Source of the DNA: Betaproteobacteria bacterium | GTDB taxonomy: Bacteria; Pseudomonadota; Gammaproteobacteria; Burkholderiales; SG8-39 | Direction of reading: 5' to 3' | NCBI GenBank assembly: GCA_947482825.1 | Contig: CANKMT010000017.1 | Location: 1 to 64,000, forward strand | Length of the DNA: 64,000 nucleotides | Shown here: positions 1-9,265 of the stretch, in pieces | Layout: each line of letters starts with the position of its first letter | Position numbering within the stretch: position 1 is the first letter of the stretch | Notes under the pieces: generated by a model | Databases searched by the model: none | Seen by the model: only the letters and a program-made list of their open reading frames with translations | What the model was told of the DNA's origin: nothing | Made by a program: the position numbers and the translations under genes

Positions 1-458
1 CCGGGCTTTGCCTTGGCGAGCGCAATCAACTCGGGCACCGACTTCGCGGCCACCGACGGATGCACAACGAGAAGGATCGTCGCCGAACCGATCAGCGTGA
101 CCGGCGCGAAATCCTTGACCTGATCGTAGGGCAGTTTGCTGCCGTAGAGGCCCGAGGCAATCGCATGCGTGCTGCTTGTGCCGATCAGCATCGTGTAGCC
201 GTCGGGCGCAGCCTTGGCCACGACGTCCGAGCCCACCGTGCCGCCGGCGCCTGCGCGGTTGTCGATCACGAAAGGCTGGCCGAGCGATTGGCGCAGATGC
301 TCGGCGAGGATGCGACCCACTACGTCCGTGGAGCCGCCCGCGGGGAAAGGCACGACGAAGCGCACGGGCTTGGTGGGCCATTGTGCGTAGGAAGGCAAAG
401 CACTCGAGCACAAAAGGACTGCGACGAAGGCAGTACGCAATATCGATATGGAAAGCAT
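1..458 (-). CDS. Bug/TctC-family periplasmic receptor, C-terminus outside window
   Basis: Open reading frame running off the left edge, at least 152 residues. It starts with ATG (complement 456-458) after an AAGGGG ribosome binding site. A hydrophobic signal peptide ends near PSYAQ, followed by the family opening WPTKPVRFVVPFPAGGSTD, then GQPFVIDNRAGAGG and PDGYTML. Bug proteins are extracytoplasmic solute receptors for carboxylates, amides or aromatics, classically working with TctAB membrane subunits; none is seen here. It lies 14 bp downstream of another Bug gene and is the last visible gene of the minus-strand operon beginning at 7041. Ligand unknown. Confidence 0.9.
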   Translation of the reverse strand, partial: MLSISILRTAFVAVLLCSSALPSYAQWPTKPVRFVVPFPAGGSTDVVGRILAEHLRQSLGQPFVIDNRAGAGGTVGSDVVAKAAPDGYTMLIGTSSTHAIASGLYGSKLPYDQVKDFAPVTLIGSATILLVVHPSVAAKSVPELIALAKAKP

Positions 459-472
459 GAAATCCCCTTGAA

Positions 473-1447
473 TCAGTCTGCCTTGATGCCGGCGTCTTTC
501 ACTACTTTCGCGAACTTTTCCATTTCGGCGCGGATCAGCGCCCGATACTCTTCCGGCGTGGATGTCGCTGGCTCGCCCCCCAGCCCCAAGAGACGGTCCC
601 GCACGCTCGCCTCAAGGGAGGCGCGCTTCACCGCCGCATGAATCTGGGCAATGGTCTCGGGAGGCGTCCCCGCGGTTGTCAGGATCCCGTACCACTGCGT
701 CGCGTCGAACTTGATGCCGGACTCATGCAGCGTCGGCAGTTCCGGGAACACCGCGCTGCGTTGGGCGGAAGTCACGGCAATGGCGCGCAGGCGGCCTGCC
801 TTGATGTGCGGCAGGATGGCGCCCAGGCCAAGGATCGCGACCGGAACCTGCCCGCCGACGATGTCGGTCGTGGCCGGTGCCGCGCCTTTGTACGGAACGT
901 GCACCCAGTTGAATCCGGCGTAGCGCTGCAGCCATTCCCCTGCAAGATGCTGCGTGCTGCCGGTGCCGCTCGTAGCATAGTGCAGGCCACCCTGGGTCTT
1001 CTTGGTCAGCGCAATGACGTCCTGCACGCTGTTCGCCGCGACCGCTGGGTGGACCACCATTACGTTGGGATAGATGGCGACCAGGGAAACAGGCGCGAGA
1101 TCTTTGAGGGGCTCGTAGCTCATCTTCTCGTAGATGAGCGGGTTCAACGCAACCTCGGATGGCGTGCTGAGAAACAGCGTATGGCCATCCTTGGGCGAGC
1201 GCGCAACCGACTCCGCGCCGACCATGCCGTTCGCCCCCGAACGGTTCTCGACGATGACCGTCTGGCCCCAGTACTCGCCCAGCTTTTGCGCGAAGGCGCG
1301 GGCGGTTGCATCGACACCCCCGCCGGCGGGAAATCCGGCAACGAGGCGCACCGGCTTGGTGGGAAAAGCCTGGCCCTGGGCCGCTCCGATACCGGCTGCC
1401 AGCACAAGCCCGGCCAAAACACGCGCAAATTTTCGGGGTGTCATCAT
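473..1447 (-). CDS. Bug/TctC-family periplasmic receptor
   Basis: 324 residues, full length for the family. The signal peptide (about residues 1-26, ending AAQGQ) precedes FPTKPVRLVAGFPAGGGVD, the ligand-loop start of Bug proteins; GQTVIVENRSGANG and HVPYKGAAPA are further family marks. Two consecutive ATG codons sit right behind an AAGGAGGG ribosome site; the second (1444) is better spaced. The start overlaps the stop of the molybdopterin oxidoreductase gene, so the two are translationally coupled. The receptor probably captures the substrate, or a relative of it, handled by that operon. Confidence 0.92.
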   Translation of the reverse strand: MMTPRKFARVLAGLVLAAGIGAAQGQAFPTKPVRLVAGFPAGGGVDATARAFAQKLGEYWGQTVIVENRSGANGMVGAESVARSPKDGHTLFLSTPSEVALNPLIYEKMSYEPLKDLAPVSLVAIYPNVMVVHPAVAANSVQDVIALTKKTQGGLHYATSGTGSTQHLAGEWLQRYAGFNWVHVPYKGAAPATTDIVGGQVPVAILGLGAILPHIKAGRLRAIAVTSAQRSAVFPELPTLHESGIKFDATQWYGILTTAGTPPETIAQIHAAVKRASLEASVRDRLLGLGGEPATSTPEEYRALIRAEMEKFAKVVKDAGIKAD

Positions 1448-3609
1448 CCCTCCTTGGTTTCACTTCTATAGACGCGGCACAGCAACCCCTTGAGCGGACT
1501 GCCGCCGAACGCTTCATCGCAAACTTCGGGATCGTCGTCGGTCAGCACATTGGCACACACCTCGAGCACGCCATGGTCGGGCCCCGGCGCCTCGGGCAGC
1601 CACCAGCCGTGCGGAACCGTAACGATCTTCGGATGCATCCTGTCATGCGCGTGCACCTTCAGGCGCAGCCGGCCGCGAACCGTCTCCACCCACGCGAAGT
1701 CACCGGAAGCAATGCCCAACGCCGCCGCGGTCTCGTTGTGCATTTCGAGGAGCGGCTCGGGAGCGAGCTTGCGCAGGGAAGGAATCTGCCTGCCCTGCGA
1801 GTGGTAGTACATCGACTGCTTCGCACCCGTGATCAACAGGAGCGGGTAGTCCTTGTAGCGCCCCGGCATGCTGACGGGACTCTCCGCCGGCTCCACATGC
1901 GAGGGGAGCGGGTCGTAGCCCCAGTCCTTCAGGACGGTCGAGTAGATTTCGAATTTCTCCGTCGGTGTGCCGAAGCCGGCTTTTTCGTATTTGCGATACT
2001 CGATCGGGACGGAAACGTAATCGACCTCCTTGAGTTCTTCCCAGGTCATGCCCATCGGCCGCAGCGATTCGTCGGCCAGCGCTTCAAGCGAGGGAAAATG
2101 CTCCTCGTGGCCCAATGCGCGCCCCAGTCCGATCATGAATTCCCAGTCGGACCTGCGTTCCCCCTCTGACACAAGTTTTTTCGAAACCGTGTCCATGAAC
2201 ATTGCCCGCGGCCCTTTGACATGCAAATGCAGGCGCGGCTCGTCGCGCTCGAGGTTGGCGGCCGCAGGCAGGACGATGTCGGCGTACTGCGCCGTGGGCG
2301 TCATGAACGTTTCATGCACCACCAGCAACTCGAGCTTGTTCAGCGCCTCGACAATGCGGGCCGTGTTCGGATAAGTCGTCACCAGATTGCTTCCGACGAC
2401 GATCATGCCCTTCACCGGATACGGATCGCCCGAGAGGATGGTGCGAAAAAGCGTCGGAGGGTGAGCGAACCCCGCCCTGTTCAGCGCCTTGAATTTGTGT
2501 CCCCCGATGCGCTTGGCTTCCTGCCCGGGTCCGAGCTTTTCGCGCAGGTCGGGATAGGCCAGCGACGGCGCGGGATAGAAGACGTTGCCGCCGGGCACGT
2601 CCAGGTTCCCGGTAATGCCCATCAGGATGAGCACTGCGCGGACCGATTGGAACGCGTTGCGGCCGACGTGCTCCAGGCCGTTGCCCCAGAGAATGCTCCC
2701 CGGGCGGGTGGTGGCATACAGGCGGGCGGCGCGCGCGATCAGTTCCGGATCGCACCACGTGATATCGGCCACCCGGGAGAGCGGGTACTCGCGCGCGCGG
2801 CTGCGCAATTCCTCGAATCCGTGGCAGTGGCGTTCGACAAATGACTGGTCGTAGAGCTCTTCCTCGATGATCAGGTTCATCCACCCGAGCGCCATGGCTG
2901 CATCGGTGCCCGGCCTCAGGGGAAGCCACACGTCCACCGGGCCAGCGGCCGAGGGCTTGCGCGGATCGATCAGGATATGGGCCGGACGCCCTTCGAGCGC
3001 TTCGGTGACCGGCCCGAAACCGATCAGGCCATGGTCGTTCGTAATGCGCTTTTGCGAACCCCATTCGACCAGGCACTTCGGCTGGGAATACAGATCCGGG
3101 ACCGCAACCGTGTCCCAGGTCTTGCCGCCATACTTCCCGGTCGCCGTTGCATTGCACACCGCGACTCGCGTCGCGTAGCAGACATAGCTGATCGACGCGA
3201 GATTCGGCGTGCCGAAGAGATTCGCCACGCGCGAGATGATGTGCTGGTTGTTCATCCCTACGCCGCGCGCGAATGCGACTGACTCCGCACCGAACGACTT
3301 CTTCAGCCCGTTCATCTTTCCGGCGATCTCTGACAATGCTTCGTCCCAGGTCGCCTGGCGCCACTTACCGCTTCCGCGCTCGCCCACACGCATCAGTGGA
3401 TGATTCAGGCGATCCGGGTGGTAGAGCTGCTCGACCGACGCGACACCCGCCTTCACGCAGAGCTTGCCGCGATTGATGGGGTTGGCCGGATCGCCCGTGA
3501 CATCGGTGACCCTGCCGTTTTCCATGCGCACCAGCGTGCCGCAACCGCCGTGGCAGTTGCGGCAGATCGCCTTGTGTTCCTGTACGTCCTCGGGTGCCAC
3601 AAGCATCAC
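1444..3609 (-). CDS. Molybdopterin-dependent oxidoreductase, 4Fe-4S (DMSO reductase family)
   Basis: 721 residues, the usual size of a catalytic subunit. The N-terminus carries the 4Fe-4S ligands C16-x2-C19-x3-C23-x27-C51. C144, in SYVCYATR, is at the position expected for the molybdenum ligand. The molybdopterin guanine dinucleotide binding regions follow, and the C-terminal dinucleotide-binding domain covers about residues 600-715. No Tat signal is visible, so it is probably cytoplasmic. No iron-sulfur or membrane partner is encoded nearby. Start is GTG at 3609 (GTGA overlap with the previous stop) or the ATG at 3606. The substrate cannot be read from sequence; an operon of amidohydrolase, FAD oxidase and receptors suggests catabolism of an organic nitrogen compound. 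Confidence 0.85.
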   Translation of the reverse strand: MMLVAPEDVQEHKAICRNCHGGCGTLVRMENGRVTDVTGDPANPINRGKLCVKAGVASVEQLYHPDRLNHPLMRVGERGSGKWRQATWDEALSEIAGKMNGLKKSFGAESVAFARGVGMNNQHIISRVANLFGTPNLASISYVCYATRVAVCNATATGKYGGKTWDTVAVPDLYSQPKCLVEWGSQKRITNDHGLIGFGPVTEALEGRPAHILIDPRKPSAAGPVDVWLPLRPGTDAAMALGWMNLIIEEELYDQSFVERHCHGFEELRSRAREYPLSRVADITWCDPELIARAARLYATTRPGSILWGNGLEHVGRNAFQSVRAVLILMGITGNLDVPGGNVFYPAPSLAYPDLREKLGPGQEAKRIGGHKFKALNRAGFAHPPTLFRTILSGDPYPVKGMIVVGSNLVTTYPNTARIVEALNKLELLVVHETFMTPTAQYADIVLPAAANLERDEPRLHLHVKGPRAMFMDTVSKKLVSEGERRSDWEFMIGLGRALGHEEHFPSLEALADESLRPMGMTWEELKEVDYVSVPIEYRKYEKAGFGTPTEKFEIYSTVLKDWGYDPLPSHVEPAESPVSMPGRYKDYPLLLITGAKQSMYYHSQGRQIPSLRKLAPEPLLEMHNETAAALGIASGDFAWVETVRGRLRLKVHAHDRMHPKIVTVPHGWWLPEAPGPDHGVLEVCANVLTDDDPEVCDEAFGGSPLKGLLCRVYRSETKEG

Positions 3610-4592
3610 TCGATCACGCGTGTCGCCTGCAGGAGTAGCGAGGCAGGAATCTGGATCTTGAGGGCCTTGGCGGTACGCAGATTCACGACCAGCTCGAACA
3701 CGTTGAGTTGCTCGACCGGCATTTTCGCAGGGACTGCGCCTTTCAGGATTCGGTCAACGAAGGTCGCCAGCCTCCGCCACGCGGAAATGACATCGGGCGC
3801 GTAGGAAAGGAGCGCGCCCGAGTCGGCAAATTCCTGCACACCGCCGATCGCAGCCAAGCCGTGCTTGAGGGAAAGGTCGGCCAGATCCTTGCGCATCTCG
3901 AAGAACAACCGGTCCGGAATGTTCAGGATTGCACCGGTCTTCTGCTTGGCCAGGGCTGCGAACGCCGGGACCAGGTCTTCGCGACGGTCGATCGGAACAG
4001 GGACGACCTGCACGCCTCGCCCCTTGCCCTGCTCCGTAGTGATCTTCAACCAATGGACGGCGTTCTCGTCCATTGGCCGATACAGGGCTCCCACTCGCGC
4101 AAGTCGTGGCACGGCCTCCGTCAACAAGCTCAGTCGCTTTGGAGAAAACTCCCGATTCTGGATCGAGACTCCCGTCACCATGCCGCCCGGGTTTGCGAGG
4201 GAAGTCACCAGTCCGATACCGACCGGATCGAATCCGCTTGCAAACAGGATCGGCAGTGAGCCGGTCAGCGGCAATGCGATCAAAGCTTCCGCGTCGCGAG
4301 ACACGAGGAGAACGGAGGGTTTCTTTGCGACGAGTTCCGCCACAACCGAGCGATAGCGAGCCGAATTGCTTTCACCCCACCCAATATTCACCTGCATCGT
4401 CACGCCGTCTTTCCAGCCGAGTTCGGCAAGGCCGGCAATCAGGCCGGCGACTCTGTGCGATTCCGATGCCTGGCTTCCCCAGACTGCAATCGCGATTCGC
4501 GGAACAGACGGACCGGCCTGGGCGCGGACTAGCGCCGGCTGCAGGATCGCCGACGCGAGCCCAGCGAGAATCATGCGCCTGCGAAGGATCAT
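3606..4592 (-). CDS. ABC transporter substrate-binding protein (ABC_sub_bind type)
   Basis: 328 residues. The start MILRRRMILAGL gives a signal peptide ending near LVRAQ, and its ATG overlaps the preceding stop (ATGA). The mature part reads PRIAIAVWGSQASESHRVAGLIAGLAELG in consecutive segments, followed by VNIGWGESNSARY, typical of the tryptophan/tyrosine-type ABC_sub_bind proteins related to periplasmic binding fold I. No cognate permease or ATPase is adjacent, which is common for this family in betaproteobacteria. It is embedded between the FAD oxidase and the molybdoenzyme and so probably serves the same pathway. Confidence 0.85.
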   Translation of the reverse strand: MILRRRMILAGLASAILQPALVRAQAGPSVPRIAIAVWGSQASESHRVAGLIAGLAELGWKDGVTMQVNIGWGESNSARYRSVVAELVAKKPSVLLVSRDAEALIALPLTGSLPILFASGFDPVGIGLVTSLANPGGMVTGVSIQNREFSPKRLSLLTEAVPRLARVGALYRPMDENAVHWLKITTEQGKGRGVQVVPVPIDRREDLVPAFAALAKQKTGAILNIPDRLFFEMRKDLADLSLKHGLAAIGGVQEFADSGALLSYAPDVISAWRRLATFVDRILKGAVPAKMPVEQLNVFELVVNLRTAKALKIQIPASLLLQATRVIE

Positions 4593-5809
4593 GCAGCTTT
4601 CTCCTGGATTGTGAGCTTCATTGGCTGCACCAGCATGCCCGAGATCCGCTCGGCGGTGGCGATTGAATCCGTCATGCCCAGATGCCCGTGACCCAACGCG
4701 AGCCAAAGCCCAGGCCTGCCTTCCGCAGGACCGACGACAGGCACCGAGTCCGGCATGCAGGGCCGGTGGCCCATCCACGTTTTCGGCTCGATGCCTTCCA
4801 GCCCCGCGAACGTCTCGCGCACGATTCGTTCCAGCATCGCAGCACGGCGCAGGTCGGGTGGGCGATCGAGGCCGCCGATCTCGACCGTGCCACCGACACG
4901 CAGGCCCTCCTCCATCGGCGCCATGAAGATCTTCTTGTCGGCGAGGATCACGGTACGAGAGATCGTTTGCGATGCGCCCGGAAACTGCACGTGATAGCCG
5001 CGCTGGCTTTCGAGCGGCACGCGAAGGCCCATCGGGTCGAGCAGTCGCACCGACCATGCGCCGGCCGCCACGACAGCGTGATCGAAGTCAGCCGAAGCCT
5101 CGCCGGCCTCCACGCGCCAGCGCGCACCCGGCAGCGACTGGAGCGAGCGCACATGCGCCCGCTGCACCTTGCCGCCCTTTGCGACGAACGCGGCAACGAT
5201 GGCCTGCACGTAACGCAATGGATTGAGGACGGTGGCGTGATCGGCGAGGTACAGGCCAATCCGGTAGCGTTCGCCGACGCGCGGCTCCAATGCCAGGATG
5301 CCATCGCGATCGAGGCGTTCGAACTTGTAGCCGTACGCCTCCCGCATCCGCCAGCCGCCCGCATCTTTTGCAAGCGCCAATTCGTCGGGATAGAGATGAA
5401 GGTGGCCGCGCTGAAGGATCAGTTCAGGCACGCCCACTTCGGTCGCCAACGCGACATGCTTGGCGACCGCGCCTTCGTGGAAAGCGTGCAACCTGCGCGC
5501 GGACTCCTCCACCCGAACAGGCGTCGCAGAAGCCACAAATTGCGCCAGCCACGGCAGCGCACGCGGCAGGTAGCCCAATGGCAGGAACAACGGGCTCTCT
5601 GCATCCAGCAGCATCCTCGGCACCGATGCAAGCACGCCCGGCATCGCGACCGGCGCGACCGATCCAGGGCTGATCGCCCCCGAGTTGCCGTAGCTGCAGC
5701 CATGGCCTGGCTCGTCGCGATCGATGAGGGTGACTTCGACGCCGCGCTTCGCCAGCGCCAGCCCGATGCAGGCGCCGATGATGCCGGCACCGACGACGGC
5801 GATGCGCAT
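4589..5809 (-). CDS. FAD-dependent oxidoreductase, D-amino-acid dehydrogenase (DadA)-like
   Basis: 406 residues. The N-terminal Rossmann motif VVGAGIIGACIGLALAKRG is followed by an acidic end (LIDRDEPGHG) that binds the ribose of FAD. CSYGNSGAISPGS and the C-terminal GHRPCMPDSVPVVGPAEG with GHGHLGMTDS are DadA hallmarks. The family oxidatively deaminates D-amino acids or demethylates N-methyl amino acids, passing electrons to the respiratory chain. Its ATG shares a base with the upstream amidohydrolase stop (TGATG), so the two are coupled. One reading is hydrolysis of an amide or cyclic imide followed by oxidation of the freed amine; the substrate is not known. Confidence 0.85.
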   Translation of the reverse strand: MRIAVVGAGIIGACIGLALAKRGVEVTLIDRDEPGHGCSYGNSGAISPGSVAPVAMPGVLASVPRMLLDAESPLFLPLGYLPRALPWLAQFVASATPVRVEESARRLHAFHEGAVAKHVALATEVGVPELILQRGHLHLYPDELALAKDAGGWRMREAYGYKFERLDRDGILALEPRVGERYRIGLYLADHATVLNPLRYVQAIVAAFVAKGGKVQRAHVRSLQSLPGARWRVEAGEASADFDHAVVAAGAWSVRLLDPMGLRVPLESQRGYHVQFPGASQTISRTVILADKKIFMAPMEEGLRVGGTVEIGGLDRPPDLRRAAMLERIVRETFAGLEGIEPKTWMGHRPCMPDSVPVVGPAEGRPGLWLALGHGHLGMTDSIATAERISGMLVQPMKLTIQEKAA

Positions 5810-7041
5810 CAGGCTTTCTTCACGCGGGAAGAATTGCGGCGCTTGTCCGACACCACCTTGCCTTCCTTGAACACCAGTTGCAGCCGCCGTACGTTGTTGA
5901 TGTTGTCTAGCGGATTCTTCTCCACCACGATCAGGTCGGCGAGCTTGCCCACTTCCAGCGTGCCGAGGTCATCGCCCACTCCGCAGACGGCCGCGGCGTT
6001 CTTCGTTGCGGCGATGAGGATCTGCCACGGCGTAGCCCCATCACGCGCCCAGAGCCCCATTTCGAGCAACGCTGCGTCCTTGAGCGGCCGGATGTCCGAG
6101 CCGACCGCCATCTTCACGCCGGCCTTAAGCGCCTTCTGGAATCCGCTCATGTGCACGTCGCTCGCCGCGTTCGCGCGGCAGCACAGCGAGTGCGCGAGGT
6201 TGCGCTGCTTGGTCCAGGCACTCTCCCATTCGTTGGTCGCCTGGGTGGGCGTGAGATGGCTGATCGCGAGGGTCGGCACGTACCAGGTGTCGTGCTTCAG
6301 GAACAACTCGATGCACTCGTCATCCAGGATGTAGCCGTGTTCGATCGTGTGCGCGCCGAATTTGATCGCGGCCTTGACCGCCTCGGGGTTGGTGGCGTGC
6401 GCCATGACCTTGAACTCGCGCTTCTTGCAGATATCGAACGCAGCCTTGAGCTCTTCATCGAGCAGGAACGAGTGCTTATGCAGATCCCACGCCGGACCCA
6501 TGATGCCGCCGGAAAGGTTGAGCTTGATGTGGTCGACGCCGTTCCTGATCTGCTCGCGGATCGCCTTGACGAAACCGTAGGGACCATCGACTTCGATCGC
6601 GTGGCCTGAGGTGAGGAAATGCCCGCCCGTGGTGGTCAGGAAATGGCCGCTGGCAAAAAGCCGCGGCCCGATGTGCTGCCCCGAGTCGTAAGCGCGCTTC
6701 CAGGCGACGTCCATGTAGTGGTGCGCCCCGGCGCAGCGCATGCCCACGATGCCCGACTCGACTAGCGCCGCGGTCATTTTGTGACCGAACAGAGTCACCT
6801 GATCGGCGATCGGCATGTCGGCGAGCGACGGAAAATAGTCCGGATGGATATGCACATCCCACAACCCGGGCAGCAGGTAGGCGCCCGCGAGATCGATCGT
6901 GTCGGCCTCGCCGGGCGCCGGCTGCGCGCCACCGGTGAGGATCTGCGTGATTCGGCCGTTCTCGATCACGACCGTCGCGTTGGCGATCGGCGATGGGTTG
7001 ACGCAGTCGATGACGGTTGCGTTGTTGAGGATCATGCGCAT
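5809..7041 (-). CDS. Metal-dependent amidohydrolase (imidazolonepropionase/prolidase-like)
   Basis: 410 residues. The amidohydrolase TIM-barrel signature LLPGLWDVHIHPD gives metal ligands H64 and H66. Later come AHATNPEAVKAAIKFG, HTIEHG and the catalytic aspartate region KMAVGSDIRP, and the C-terminal beta-sandwich strand GKLADLIVVEKNPLDNI. The family hydrolyses cyclic amides, dipeptides or related C-N bonds. It is the first gene of the minus-strand operon reaching at least to position 1. The 189-bp gap to the divergent SDR gene at 7231 should hold the promoters of both. Methionine 3 is an alternative start. Confidence 0.88.
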   Translation of the reverse strand: MRMILNNATVIDCVNPSPIANATVVIENGRITQILTGGAQPAPGEADTIDLAGAYLLPGLWDVHIHPDYFPSLADMPIADQVTLFGHKMTAALVESGIVGMRCAGAHHYMDVAWKRAYDSGQHIGPRLFASGHFLTTTGGHFLTSGHAIEVDGPYGFVKAIREQIRNGVDHIKLNLSGGIMGPAWDLHKHSFLLDEELKAAFDICKKREFKVMAHATNPEAVKAAIKFGAHTIEHGYILDDECIELFLKHDTWYVPTLAISHLTPTQATNEWESAWTKQRNLAHSLCCRANAASDVHMSGFQKALKAGVKMAVGSDIRPLKDAALLEMGLWARDGATPWQILIAATKNAAAVCGVGDDLGTLEVGKLADLIVVEKNPLDNINNVRRLQLVFKEGKVVSDKRRNSSRVKKA

Positions 7042-7230
7042 GCGGACCGGTCCTTTGGCGAAGGAAGTTGCGTGAGAGAATCCACGCTATCGTATCGCTA
7101 TCGGACGGGGCCTGTCCCGTACTGGTTCTCAAATGAACCAATACTGCCATTTTCTTCGAAGGGACCGCGCCAATACTAGGTTTTCGGTGAATATGCTGCC
7201 ATTGCCTGACTCGATCAAGGGGAGTTCGAC

Positions 7231-8031
7231 ATGCGTTTGAAAGGAAAAACCGCGATCGTCATCGGCGCGGGCCAGGGCCCGGGCACCGGGATGGGCAACG
7301 GCCGCGCCACGGTGCTGCGCTTTGCCGAGGAAGGCGCGAAGGTCATGGCGGTCGATCGGGACCTCGCGTCGGCCAAGGAGACGGTCGCGATGGTGAAAAC
7401 GCCAGACGCCGACTGCTTCGCATTCGAAGCCGACGTAACGAAGGAAGCCACGCTGGCCGCCGCCATCGCCGAAGCGAAACGCCGCTTCGGCCGCATCGAC
7501 ATCCTGCACTACAACGTCGGCGTTAGTATCGCCGGCGGGGACGCCTCGCCCACCGAGATCACCGAGGAGGCCTTCGACCGCGTCGTCTCGATCAACCTGC
7601 GCGGCGCGGTCATGGCCTGCAAGCACGTGATCCCGATCATGCGCGAGCAACGCTCGGGCTGCATCCTCATGATCTCGTCGCTGGCGGCGGTGGAAAAGTA
7701 TCCGCTCGTCACCTACAAGGCGACCAAGGCCGCAATGATCGCCTACACCGAGCAGGTGGCGATCCAGAACGCGGAGTACGGTGTCCGCGCGAACGTGATC
7801 CTGCCCGGCCTGATGGACACGCCGATGGCAGTCGACACCCGCGCCCGCGCCACCGGCAAGAGCCGCGCCGAAGTCGCAGCGATGCGCGACGCCCGCGTGC
7901 CGCTGCGCCACAAGATGGGCACCGCGTGGGACGTTGCAAACGCCGCGCTGTTCCTCGCTTCCGACGAGGCAGGATTCATCACCGGCGTGTCGCTGCTCGT
8001 CGACGGCGGCGGCGCGCTCAACACCGGCTGA
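7231..8031 (+). CDS. SDR-family oxidoreductase
   Basis: 266 residues, classical short-chain dehydrogenase length. The nucleotide loop is unusual: GAGQGPGTGMGNGRA in place of the normal TGxxxGIG. The rest is regular, with D in the first strand (MAVDRD), NVGVS where NNAG is expected, the catalytic serine in MISSLAAVEK and YKATK as the Y-x3-K pair, and DGGGALNTG at the C-terminus. The start follows AAGGGGAG. It reads 11 bp into the next SDR gene, so the pair is co-transcribed. Substrate unknown; the adjacent second dehydrogenase suggests successive oxidation steps or alternative stereochemistry. Confidence 0.88.
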   Translation: MRLKGKTAIVIGAGQGPGTGMGNGRATVLRFAEEGAKVMAVDRDLASAKETVAMVKTPDADCFAFEADVTKEATLAAAIAEAKRRFGRIDILHYNVGVSIAGGDASPTEITEEAFDRVVSINLRGAVMACKHVIPIMREQRSGCILMISSLAAVEKYPLVTYKATKAAMIAYTEQVAIQNAEYGVRANVILPGLMDTPMAVDTRARATGKSRAEVAAMRDARVPLRHKMGTAWDVANAALFLASDEAGFITGVSLLVDGGGALNTG

Positions 8032-8042
8032 AGGAAAAGTAA

Positions 8043-8834
8043 ATGGTGTCAGAGTCGAATTCAGGCCAACGCAAGGCGGCGATCGTCACCGGCTCGGCGA
8101 CCGGCGTCGGCGCTGCAACCGCATTGGCACTCGCGAAGCGCGGCTACGACGTGCTCATCAACTATTCGAAGAGCGAGCGCGAGGCAAAGGATTCCGAGGC
8201 CGCTTGCCGAGAGGCCGGCGCCGATACCCTGCTGATGCGCGCGGATGTCGCCGAGGATGCCGATTGCAGGGACCTGGCCGCGGCGGCGTCTAAAAAGTGG
8301 GGGCGCATCGACACGCTCGTCAACAATGCCGGCGTGTCCACCTTTACCGGCGCGGCGAACTGGGACGCGCTGGATGCCGACGTGTTCCAGCGCATCCTCG
8401 GCGTGAACGTGCTCGGCACCTTCCAGATGGTCCGCGCCTGCACCCTTCACCTGAAGGCGGCCCGCGGCTCGATCGTGAACGTTTCCTCGATCGCCGGCGC
8501 GCTGGGCATCGGCTCCTCGGTGCCTTACATTGCTTCCAAAGGCGCGGTCAATTCGATGACCCTGTACCTGGCGCGTGCGCTTGCGCCGGAAATCCGCGTC
8601 AATGCCGTCTGTCCCGGACTGATCACTACCCGCTGGTTCGCCGATGGCATCGGCGAGGAGGCCTACGCAAAGCTCAAGGCCGGCTACGAGAAGATGGCGC
8701 CACTGGCGCGCGCGTGCAGCGCCGAGGACGTCGCCGAAACGATCCTGTGGCTCATCGAGGGGGCGAACACGGTGACCGGCGAGCTGATCCTGCTCGATTC
8801 AGGGATGCACCTCGGAGGCGCTCCCAGGACTTAA
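8043..8834 (+). CDS. SDR-family oxidoreductase (FabG-like)
   Basis: 263 residues. Classical SDR with TGSATGVGAATA, NYSKSE after the second strand (which favours NADP by the FabG pattern), LVNNAGVS, the serine in VSSIAGALG and YIASKGA as the Y-x3-K pair. The last residues EITG-type closing motif reads TGELILLDSGMHLGG. It follows the previous SDR gene by 11 bp. Its stop overlaps the convergent stop of the PII-like gene on the other strand. Substrate not deducible. Confidence 0.9.
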   Translation: MVSESNSGQRKAAIVTGSATGVGAATALALAKRGYDVLINYSKSEREAKDSEAACREAGADTLLMRADVAEDADCRDLAAAASKKWGRIDTLVNNAGVSTFTGAANWDALDADVFQRILGVNVLGTFQMVRACTLHLKAARGSIVNVSSIAGALGIGSSVPYIASKGAVNSMTLYLARALAPEIRVNAVCPGLITTRWFADGIGEEAYAKLKAGYEKMAPLARACSAEDVAETILWLIEGANTVTGELILLDSGMHLGGAPRT

Positions 8835-9130
8835 ACGATGCGCTCCAGCGGCAACTGAATCAACCGGATGCGATCGGCCGCGCGCGGAATTTCCTGGTTC
8901 GCCTCGCCAATGCCGCGAATCAGCGCCTCCAACGGCGCCTCATCCTCGAAAGCGATCATCGTTACCGTGTTCGTGCTGCCGTAAGCCCCGGCCCTGAGGT
9001 GCAGCTCGGTGCCCCGCCCCTTGCCCGTGGCTTTGTCCCAGCTCGTGTAGTAGTCGATGGCATTAGCCTTAAGGAGCGTGCGCAGGCGATCCACGAAATA
9101 GGTGTTGCAGACAACCAGGACCATTTTCAT
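8831..9130 (-). CDS. Small PII-like (GlnB-superfamily) signalling protein, tentative
   Basis: 99 residues from ATG 9130, which has GGGAGATCGCCC upstream; longer frames to 9205 start with TTG and extend the protein with implausible residues. The pattern MKMVLVVCNTYFVDRLRTLL, a central loop with YTSWDKATGKGRG and the end LIQLPLERIV fits small ferredoxin-like-fold PII relatives seen in proteobacteria beside transport or metabolic genes. The loop is short compared with the GlnB T-loop and has no uridylylated tyrosine motif that I recognise. It overlaps tail to tail with the SDR gene. What it regulates is unknown. Confidence 0.5.
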   Translation of the reverse strand: MKMVLVVCNTYFVDRLRTLLKANAIDYYTSWDKATGKGRGTELHLRAGAYGSTNTVTMIAFEDEAPLEALIRGIGEANQEIPRAADRIRLIQLPLERIV

Positions 9131-9265
9131 CTGGGCGATCTCCCTTTCATTGCGGCCAGCGAGGATTGTGCATCGCGAAAAGCGAGTGCGTTTGACACAG
9201 GTCAAACCGGTTTCCTGCGCTTAAGGCTCCATGACAATTCACGCTGCCAATTGGAATGTGCACGC

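Noticed and set aside
7124-7139. GGTTC...GAACC inverted repeat and repeated CCAATACT in the divergent gap before the SDR gene
   Set aside because: Five-base arms and an 8-base direct repeat are expected by chance; kept only as possible promoter-region features.
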